Assembly: GCA_963968595.1 (NCBI GenBank)
Contig: CAXAHJ010000005.1
Coordinates: 21,661 to 85,660, forward strand
Reading direction: 5' to 3'
DNA length: 64,000 nt
From: GCA-2730975 sp937893275
GTDB lineage: Bacteria; Verrucomicrobiota; Verrucomicrobiia; Opitutales; Seribacteraceae
In this document: positions 58,498-64,000 of the stretch, in pieces
Layout: every line of letters starts with the position of its first letter
Position numbering within the stretch: position 1 is the first letter of the stretch
The notes under the pieces: model-generated
What the model was told of the DNA's origin: nothing
Databases searched by the model: none
The model's input: only the letters and a program-made list of their open reading frames with translations
Translations under genes and position numbers: made by a program

Positions 58498-59037
58498 ATG
58501 GAAATTATAGCCAGCGTTGCTGATACCGTTCAAGAGATCCAAACTAAGTTTGGCCTTAATTGGCCTCTTTTCATTGCCCAGGCAATTAATTTTACCGTCG
58601 TTGCATGGATCATATGGAAATTTGCCTTTAAGGGTATTCTCAGCAAGATGGAGGATAGGGAAAAGGAAATTTCCGATTCTCTCAAAAATGCTGAAAAGAT
58701 AAAGTTTCAGCTCGAAGAAACCGAGCGTAAACAAGAAGAAACTCTAAAGGACGCTTCAGTTGAGGCACAAAAGACTGTCGCTCTGGCCCGTGACCAAGCA
58801 AAGGCACATCTAGAAAGCCAGCGCGAAGAGGCTGAAACACAGGCCGCCGATATCGTTTCCAAGGCTCGTGAGGCCATGAAACTGGAAAAGCAACGTGTGC
58901 TTGAGGAGGCCCGTGAGGAAATCGCATCGCTCGTGGTGATGGCGACGTCACGGGTTTTGGGACGTGAGTTGAACACTGACGAACGCGATCGCTTCAGTGA
59001 CGCCGCAGCGCGCGAAGCCAAGTTGTCTTCGAACTAG
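58498..59037 (+). CDS. atpF: F-type ATP synthase subunit b
   Basis: Peripheral stalk subunit of 179 residues. One N-terminal transmembrane helix (F-I-A-Q-A-I-N-F-T-V-V-A-W-I-I-W-K-F, residues of about 25-42) is followed by a long charged coiled coil rich in Glu, Lys and Ala, as expected. It is 32 bases after atpE and 33 before the chosen atpH start. Confidence 0.93.
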   Translation: MEIIASVADTVQEIQTKFGLNWPLFIAQAINFTVVAWIIWKFAFKGILSKMEDREKEISDSLKNAEKIKFQLEETERKQEETLKDASVEAQKTVALARDQAKAHLESQREEAETQAADIVSKAREAMKLEKQRVLEEAREEIASLVVMATSRVLGRELNTDERDRFSDAAAREAKLSSN

Positions 59038-59070
59038 GACTTGCGTTTCTCACTTGTTTTCTTTCCAAAA

Positions 59071-59469
59071 ATGACTGCATCCTCCCGCATTCGAGAAATC
59101 TCGAAAAAACTGTTACAGTTTTCCCTCGACGAAGAGGGCAGGGTGGTCGATGGGAAAGTTCGCGAGGTTCTCGAATCTCTTCGAGCGAATCCACCCCGCG
59201 AACACAAACTTTTGCTTCACTTGTATTTGGATCACATTAAACGCGAGTTATCCAAGGGCGTAGCCATAGTGGAGTTTGCCGGAAAACCTGACGACGAAGC
59301 GATCGAATCCTTGAAGCAGAAACTATCGCGACAGTACGGTCGCAGCATCGAAGTGGAATTGCACGAAAACCCGGATTTACTTATCGGCATTCGAGTCAAG
59401 GTTGGCGACGATGTCTACGAGGATTCGGCAGCCACCCGTCTTCGTCCTCTCGTAAGAGCTTTGAGTTGA
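59071..59469 (+). CDS. atpH: F-type ATP synthase subunit delta, short form
   Basis: The peripheral-stalk connector between F1 and subunit b. From ATG 59071 (MTASSRIREISK) it has 132 residues, well below the usual 175-180. The C-terminal part (ESLKQKLSRQYGRSIEVELHENPDLLIGIRVKVGDDVYEDS) matches the delta/OSCP C-terminal domain. The N-terminal helical bundle is shortened to about 75 residues. A TTG at 59041 would add ten residues only. Position between atpF and atpA supports the call. Confidence 0.85.
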   Translation: MTASSRIREISKKLLQFSLDEEGRVVDGKVREVLESLRANPPREHKLLLHLYLDHIKRELSKGVAIVEFAGKPDDEAIESLKQKLSRQYGRSIEVELHENPDLLIGIRVKVGDDVYEDSAATRLRPLVRALS

Positions 59470-59517
59470 CCCTTTACCTACGAACTTTCCCTCCTTCCCA
59501 CGAATATTCTTTAAGCA

Positions 59518-61050
59518 ATGAGCAATATTACAGAACTTATAAAAAAGGAAATCGAAAGCCTTTCCACGGATGCCACCCGGACAAATGTTGGGCGCATCAC
59601 AACTTTGGCCGATGGAGTTGCCCGTGTGGACGGACTCTCCAAGGTCATGTTCAACGAGATGGTCGAGTTTCCGGGCAATGTTTCCGGAATTGCCTTGAAT
59701 TTAGAGGAAGATTCGGTCGGTTGTGTCATTTTGGGCGATGCGAGTCGTTTGAAGGAAGGCGACGAAGTCCAAACCACCGGTCGCTTGCTTTCCGTTCCGG
59801 TAGGTATGGGTTTGTTGGGCAGGGTGGTGGATGCCATCGGACGCCCCATTGACGAGAAGGGCCCTATCGACTCAAGCGAAAATTATCCGGTCGAACGTAT
59901 TGCTCCTGGCATTATCCCGCGGCAGTCGGTGGACCAACCGCTGCAAACGGGCATTATGGCTATCGATTCGATGATTCCCGTCGGTCGTGGTCAGCGCGAA
60001 TTGATCATAGGGGATCGCTCCACGGGCAAAACTACGATCGCCATCGACACCATCATTAACCAAGCGAAAATCAACAAGCTGGGCGAAGAAAGCGGTGACC
60101 CTGATTTTCGCCCCGTTTATTCCATCTACGTTGCCGTTGGTCAGAAGAACTCCAACATTGCCCGTACTATCAAGGCTTTGGAGAACAACGGGGCCATGGA
60201 TTACGTTACAGTGGTCGCGGCTCCCGCAGCCGACAATCCCGCCAACCAATACTTAGCTCCCTACTCTGGGTGCGCCATGGGTGAGTGGTTCTTGAGAAAC
60301 GGGAGAGATGCTCTCATCGTGTATGATGACCTTTCCAAGCACGCTGTCGCCTATCGACAAATTTCACTTATCTTGAAACGTCCGTCCGGTCGCGAAGCAT
60401 TTCCCGGTGATGTTTTTTACCTGCACTCAAGGCTCCTCGAGCGTTCTGCCCGTCTCAACAAGGACAGCGGCAACGGTTCCCTCACTGCTTTGCCCATCAT
60501 TGAAACGCAGATGGGAGACGTCGCGGGCTACATCCCCACCAATGTCATTTCCATTACCGATGGGCAGATTTTTCTCGAGACCGATCTGTTCAACAAGGGC
60601 ATACGTCCCGCAGTGTCGGTTGGTCTGTCCGTATCGCGGGTTGGTTCGGCGGCACAGGTGAAGGCTTACAAGAAAGTGTCCGGTAAGGTGAAATTGCAAC
60701 TTGCCCAATTTCGAGAACTGGCCGCTTTTTCTCAGTTCGAATCCGATCTGGATGCCGCCACCAAAGCGCAACTGGGTCGAGGTGCGCGCATTGTGGAAAT
60801 GTTCAAGCAAGGTGTCTATAGCCCCGTTCCTGTTTCAGTCCAGACCGGTGTCATGTGGGCCATGGAAAACAACTTTTTCGATACAATCGACGTATCCCGA
60901 ATCACGGCAGCCGTGGAAAGCCTCAAGGAATACTTTACCGGAAGCGGCAAGAAAGTAGTCCAAAGGATACACGAGGAAGGAAACCTCACCGAAAGCATCG
61001 AGGAAGACCTTCGCAGGTCTGTCGAAGACTGGAAACGTTCCTTCGCCTGA
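59518..61050 (+). CDS. atpA: F-type ATP synthase subunit alpha
   Basis: Regulatory nucleotide-binding subunit of F1, 510 residues. Walker A G-D-R-S-T-G-K-T-T at about residues 165-173, the V-Y-V-A-V-G-Q-K segment near 203, and the alpha signature P-A-V-S-V-G-L-S-V-S-R-V-G-S near residue 364 are intact. It lies 48 bases after atpH. Confidence 0.97.
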   Translation: MSNITELIKKEIESLSTDATRTNVGRITTLADGVARVDGLSKVMFNEMVEFPGNVSGIALNLEEDSVGCVILGDASRLKEGDEVQTTGRLLSVPVGMGLLGRVVDAIGRPIDEKGPIDSSENYPVERIAPGIIPRQSVDQPLQTGIMAIDSMIPVGRGQRELIIGDRSTGKTTIAIDTIINQAKINKLGEESGDPDFRPVYSIYVAVGQKNSNIARTIKALENNGAMDYVTVVAAPAADNPANQYLAPYSGCAMGEWFLRNGRDALIVYDDLSKHAVAYRQISLILKRPSGREAFPGDVFYLHSRLLERSARLNKDSGNGSLTALPIIETQMGDVAGYIPTNVISITDGQIFLETDLFNKGIRPAVSVGLSVSRVGSAAQVKAYKKVSGKVKLQLAQFRELAAFSQFESDLDAATKAQLGRGARIVEMFKQGVYSPVPVSVQTGVMWAMENNFFDTIDVSRITAAVESLKEYFTGSGKKVVQRIHEEGNLTESIEEDLRRSVEDWKRSFA

Positions 61051-61102
61051 AACCGGCGATTCTCTCTTGTCTTTATAGAGGCTCCATCACCGCATAGCTC
61101 AA

Positions 61103-61987
61103 ATGGCCAACACCCGCGACATTCGCAACCGCATCAAGGGCGTAAAGAACACCCGCAAAATCACCAAGGCGATGCAGATGGTGGCGACTTCCAAGATGAA
61201 GCGGGCGCAGGAGTCTGCAAAGTGCGGTCGTCCTTACGCTCTATTGCTTGCCGATGTAATTGGTTCTCTTTCCAACAATATGCAGGAGTCGGGACAGGCT
61301 TTTTTCGAGAGCCGCCCCGTGAAACACCGAGGGATTCTAGTCCTGTCCACCGACAAAGGCCTTTGCGGGGCTCTCAACGCAAACCTCTTTCGGGTAGTCC
61401 ACGAAGTGGATGCATCGGCCAAGTTCGTAGCCGTTGGTAAACGAGCCACTCAATACCTTTCGCGAACCAGACGTGATTTGTTGGCGGACTTCACGGTGAC
61501 CGACCAAGCCCCCTTTTCCGAGGTGCGCAAAGTAGTCGAGTTTCTCCTCCATCAATATATGGAGGAAAACATCGATACGGTTGAGGTCGCCTACACCAGT
61601 TTTGTGAACACCCTGCAGCAAGAGCCGGAGATCGTTCAGCTTCTGCCCTTTTCCGATCTTGAGACGATGCTGGCCACCCTACACGCTCGCTTTGGTTCGC
61701 CTGACGACGAGTTAGCTAAGGACTCTCGCGAAATTCTCTTCGAGCCGGGACGCGAGGAAATCTTGTCCGAGCTTGCCTCTCTATATGTGAAGCAGGAAAT
61801 ATATCAGTTGATTCTCGAATCCCAGGCCTCCGAGCACAGTGCTCGGATGGTAGCCATGAAGAACGCAACCGACAACGCGGGCAACTTAGTCGACGACCTT
61901 ACCCTCCAGTACAACCGAGCACGGCAAGCTGCCATCACTCAAGAAATCATCGAACTCTCCGCCGCCGCCTTTACCGACGGGGCCTAG
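61103..61987 (+). CDS. atpG: F-type ATP synthase subunit gamma
   Basis: Central rotor shaft, 294 residues. The N-terminal coiled-coil helix R-D-I-R-N-R-I-K-G-V-K-N-T-R-K-I-T-K-A-M-Q-M-V-A-T-S-K-M and the C-terminal helix M-K-N-A-T-D-N-A-G-N-L-V-D-D-L-T-L-Q-Y-N-R-A-R-Q-A-A-I-T-Q-E are textbook gamma ends. The middle domain has the S-T-D-K-G-L-C-G-A-L-N segment near residue 77. Confidence 0.96.
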   Translation: MANTRDIRNRIKGVKNTRKITKAMQMVATSKMKRAQESAKCGRPYALLLADVIGSLSNNMQESGQAFFESRPVKHRGILVLSTDKGLCGALNANLFRVVHEVDASAKFVAVGKRATQYLSRTRRDLLADFTVTDQAPFSEVRKVVEFLLHQYMEENIDTVEVAYTSFVNTLQQEPEIVQLLPFSDLETMLATLHARFGSPDDELAKDSREILFEPGREEILSELASLYVKQEIYQLILESQASEHSARMVAMKNATDNAGNLVDDLTLQYNRARQAAITQEIIELSAAAFTDGA

Positions 61988-62027
61988 TACTTTTCTCCCA
62001 AATACACTTTTATCTTCACCAAGTCAG

Positions 62028-63464
62028 ATGAGCGAAAAAAACAATACAGGAAAGATCGTCCAAGTCATCGGCGCCGTAGTCGACGCCGAATTCGAGGAAG
62101 GTTGCATTCCCGGAATCTACGATGCCCTCAAGATTAATTTCCGACCGGCCGGAGCGGAAGAGGACGTCGACCTTACCCTCGAGACGCAACAGCACCTTGG
62201 GAGCAGTCGCGTTCGCGCGGTCGCCATGTCTTCCACCGAGGGGCTCGTTCGCGGCATGGACGTCGCCAACACCGGAGCACCCATATCCGTGCCTGTCGGC
62301 AACAAGATTCTTGGGCGCATATTCAACGTCGTGGGAGACACCGTGGACAACCTCGGTCCCTGCGAGACCGAGCACACGCGGCCCATTCACCGCACTCCTC
62401 CCACCCTTGCGGAACAGGACACCTCGGCCGAAATCCTCGAGACCGGCATCAAGGTGATCGATCTCATTTGCCCCTTCATCAAGGGTGGCAAGGTTGGCGC
62501 ATTCGGCGGAGCGGGCGTAGGCAAGACGGTCGTCATCATGGAGCTCATAAACAACATAGCCAAGGGTCACGGCGGTTACTCGGTGTTTGCCGGGGTAGGG
62601 GAGCGTTCCCGCGAAGGCAACGACCTCTATCACGAAATGTCGGACGCCGGGGTCATCGACCAAGAAGATATTTCCAAATCAAAGGTGGCTCTCGTTTACG
62701 GTCAAATGAACGAGCCTCCCGGGGCCCGCATGCGTGTGGCCCTGTCGGGTCTCACCATGGCGGAATACTTCAGGGATGAAATGGGTCAAGACGTACTCCT
62801 CTTCGTAGACAACATTTTCCGCTTCTCCCAAGCTGGTTCGGAAGTTTCCGCCTTGCTCGGTCGTTCGCCCTCTGCCGTTGGTTACCAACCTACGCTGTCC
62901 GAGGAAATGGGCATCCTGCAGGAGCGTATCACATCCACGAACAAAGGTTCCATCACCTCTTTCCAGGCCGTCTACGTTCCAGCCGACGACCTTACCGACC
63001 CCGCTCCCGCCAACACCTTCGCCCACCTCGACTCAACCATCGTTCTGGAGCGCTCTATTGCGGAACTTGGCATTTACCCGGCCGTGGATCCTCTGGCCTC
63101 GGTATCGAACGCCCTCTCTCCTGAGATCGTGGGCGAAGAACACTTTCGCGTCGCTCGCGGCGTACAGGAGGTCCTACAATCCTACAAGGACTTGCAGGAC
63201 ATCATCGCCATTCTCGGCCTTGACGAGCTTTCCCCCGAGCAGAAGCAAACCGTTTTCCGGGCCCGCAAGATTCAGAAGTTCCTTTCCCAGCCCTTTCACG
63301 TGGCGGAAGTCTTCACCGGCGTAGCAGGCGAATATGTTTCCGTCAGCGATACCATAAACGGCTTTCGCATGATCCTTGACGGCGAACTAGACGAGGTAGC
63401 CGAAAACGATTTCTACATGAAGGGTGGCATGGATTCCGTCATCGAGAAGAAAAGCGACGACTAA
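62028..63464 (+). CDS. atpD: F-type ATP synthase subunit beta
   Basis: Catalytic subunit of F1, 478 residues. Walker A G-G-A-G-V-G-K-T at residues 160-167, the G-E-R-S-R-E-G-N-D-L segment with the catalytic Glu/Arg near 193, A-L-L-G-R-S-P-S-A-V-G-Y-Q-P-T-L near 286, and D-E-L-S-P-E-Q-K near 400 are all present. The local base composition is visibly more GC-rich than the upstream genes. It lies 40 bases after atpG. Confidence 0.97.
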   Translation: MSEKNNTGKIVQVIGAVVDAEFEEGCIPGIYDALKINFRPAGAEEDVDLTLETQQHLGSSRVRAVAMSSTEGLVRGMDVANTGAPISVPVGNKILGRIFNVVGDTVDNLGPCETEHTRPIHRTPPTLAEQDTSAEILETGIKVIDLICPFIKGGKVGAFGGAGVGKTVVIMELINNIAKGHGGYSVFAGVGERSREGNDLYHEMSDAGVIDQEDISKSKVALVYGQMNEPPGARMRVALSGLTMAEYFRDEMGQDVLLFVDNIFRFSQAGSEVSALLGRSPSAVGYQPTLSEEMGILQERITSTNKGSITSFQAVYVPADDLTDPAPANTFAHLDSTIVLERSIAELGIYPAVDPLASVSNALSPEIVGEEHFRVARGVQEVLQSYKDLQDIIAILGLDELSPEQKQTVFRARKIQKFLSQPFHVAEVFTGVAGEYVSVSDTINGFRMILDGELDEVAENDFYMKGGMDSVIEKKSDD

Positions 63465-63499
63465 TTATCCTTTCCTAATTTCACCACCGACTTCGCGCC

Positions 63500-63913
63500 A
63501 TGTCCCTCCTCCTCGAAATCGTCACCCCCGACGCCAAAGTTTTTTCCGAGGCTGTAGACGCGGTGGGTCTGCCGACCTCTGAGGGGCGCATGCACATCCT
63601 TCCCCACCACGTGCCCATCATCGCCAAGCTAAAGGCAGGTGAGATCAAAGTGCACCGGGGCAAGGAAATCGAGATGCTCGCCGTCGGTTCCGGCTTCATA
63701 GAAGTATATGGCGACAAAGTCTCCATCCTTACCGATCAGGCCATCAACGTCGAGGAAATCGACGACACTGAAATCGAGGAAGCCGTCAAGCGAGCTCAAG
63801 AGGCTCTCGAGGAAGGCAAGAAGAGCAACATAGACGCTGCAGAAATTGATCGCCTTGAAGCCGAAGCCCGATTCGCTTTCGCCAAACAGATCGCAAGAGC
63901 CAAACGTCGCTAG
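63500..63913 (+). CDS. atpC: F-type ATP synthase subunit epsilon
   Basis: Rotor-associated inhibitory subunit of 137 residues. The N-terminal beta sandwich begins L-L-E-I-V-T-P-D-A-K-V-F and contains P-T-S-E-G-R-M-H-I-L-P-H-H-V-P near residue 27. The C-terminal helical hairpin is E-A-V-K-R-A-Q-E-A-L-E-E-G-K...RLEAEARFAFAKQIARAK. It is the last gene of the atp operon and is followed by a terminator-like hairpin. Confidence 0.95.
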   Translation: MSLLLEIVTPDAKVFSEAVDAVGLPTSEGRMHILPHHVPIIAKLKAGEIKVHRGKEIEMLAVGSGFIEVYGDKVSILTDQAINVEEIDDTEIEEAVKRAQEALEEGKKSNIDAAEIDRLEAEARFAFAKQIARAKRR

Positions 63914-63940
63914 GTTTGGATCCTGAAATCAGGCTCAAAC
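63914..63940 (+). terminator. Terminator-like stem-loop after atpC
   Basis: GTTTG (63914-63918) pairs with CAAAC (63936-63940), and CCTGA (63922-63926) with TCAGG (63929-63933), with a small internal loop. TGTTTCT follows. It begins right after the atpC stop. Confidence 0.6.
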
Positions 63941-63953
63941 TGTTTCTAGAAAA

Positions 63954-64000
63954 TGGTGGGCCCTGTCGGGCTCGAACCGACGACCTGGCGATTATGAGTC
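63954..64000 (-). tRNA. tRNA with CAT anticodon, probably tRNA-Ile2 (partial, runs off window)
   Basis: The 47 visible bases on the minus strand read from the anticodon arm to an encoded CCA: GACTCATAATC (anticodon CAT), a five-nucleotide variable loop, the T-arm GTCGGTTCGAGCCCGAC, then GGGCCC-A-CCA. The anticodon stem GCGACTCATAATCGC-type and acceptor end resemble tRNA-Ile2, whose C34 is modified to lysidine, more than elongator tRNA-Met. The 5' half is outside the window, so the identity remains open. Confidence 0.85.

Noticed and set aside
63293..63308. TTTCACGTGGCGGAA, resembling half a parS site
   Set aside because: Only one half matches, and it encodes the conserved P-F-H-V-A-E-V-F of atpD, so it is coincidental.

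Overview
The window looks like a chromosomal segment of a Gram-negative member of the PVC superphylum, most probably Verrucomicrobiota. The main evidence is the paired PSCyt1/DUF1549/DUF1553 and DUF1501 proteins, a family expanded in Planctomycetes and Verrucomicrobia. It is supported by a diderm envelope gene set (LptE-like lipoprotein, beta-barrel proteins, Wza/Wzc-type exopolysaccharide export), a membrane pyrophosphatase and a standard F-type ATP synthase operon. Genus cannot be fixed from sequence reading alone. Most starts lack a clear Shine-Dalgarno motif, and several are GTG or TTG.

Layout. 1-2.2 kb: start of cytochrome b, Rieske protein and a YwqK/MORN-repeat lipoprotein (minus strand). 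2.5-4.7 kb: K+-dependent-type membrane pyrophosphatase. 4.7-9.4 kb: a minus-strand run rpmF-plsX-fabH-TPR-lptE-like-rpe, linking fatty acid/phospholipid initiation to envelope assembly. 9.5-14.4 kb: uppP, then trpD, glmM and a TPR protein. 14.5-19.5 kb: outer-membrane barrel, Smr protein, Hsp20, HrpB helicase, YraN. 19.5-22.9 kb: the oxidative pentose phosphate enzymes zwf and gnd. 22.9-28.5 kb (minus): gmk, a membrane protein, miaB, then a HAD phosphatase, a nucleosidase-like protein, a spore-photoproduct-lyase-family radical SAM protein and ogt, possibly a repair or nucleoside-salvage group. 28.6-34 kb: first PSCyt1/DUF1501 pair, an MDR oxidoreductase and a decayed IS30-family element.

34.4-43.6 kb: an exopolysaccharide assembly locus. 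A barrel, a Wza-like export protein and a Wzc-like kinase lie on the minus strand and are split by a complete IS1016-like insertion sequence. A Wzy-type polymerase and an unrecognised 805-residue protein made of many Gly/Ala-zipper-like repeats lie on the plus strand. 43.7-45.5 kb: moaC, a mobA-moaD fusion and moaE. 45.7-52 kb: an orphan DUF1501 protein and a second PSCyt1/DUF1501 pair.

52.1-64 kb: recA, mnmE, mnmG, trmB and the complete atpBEFHAGDC operon, ending in a partial tRNA-Ile(CAT). Two parS-like ParB-binding palindromes lie in frame inside mnmG. With the mnmEG/atp neighbourhood, classically near the origin, they suggest that this end of the window is close to oriC. The most unusual items are the nested parS pair, the repeat protein in the exopolysaccharide locus, and the HAD/nucleosidase/SPL operon.
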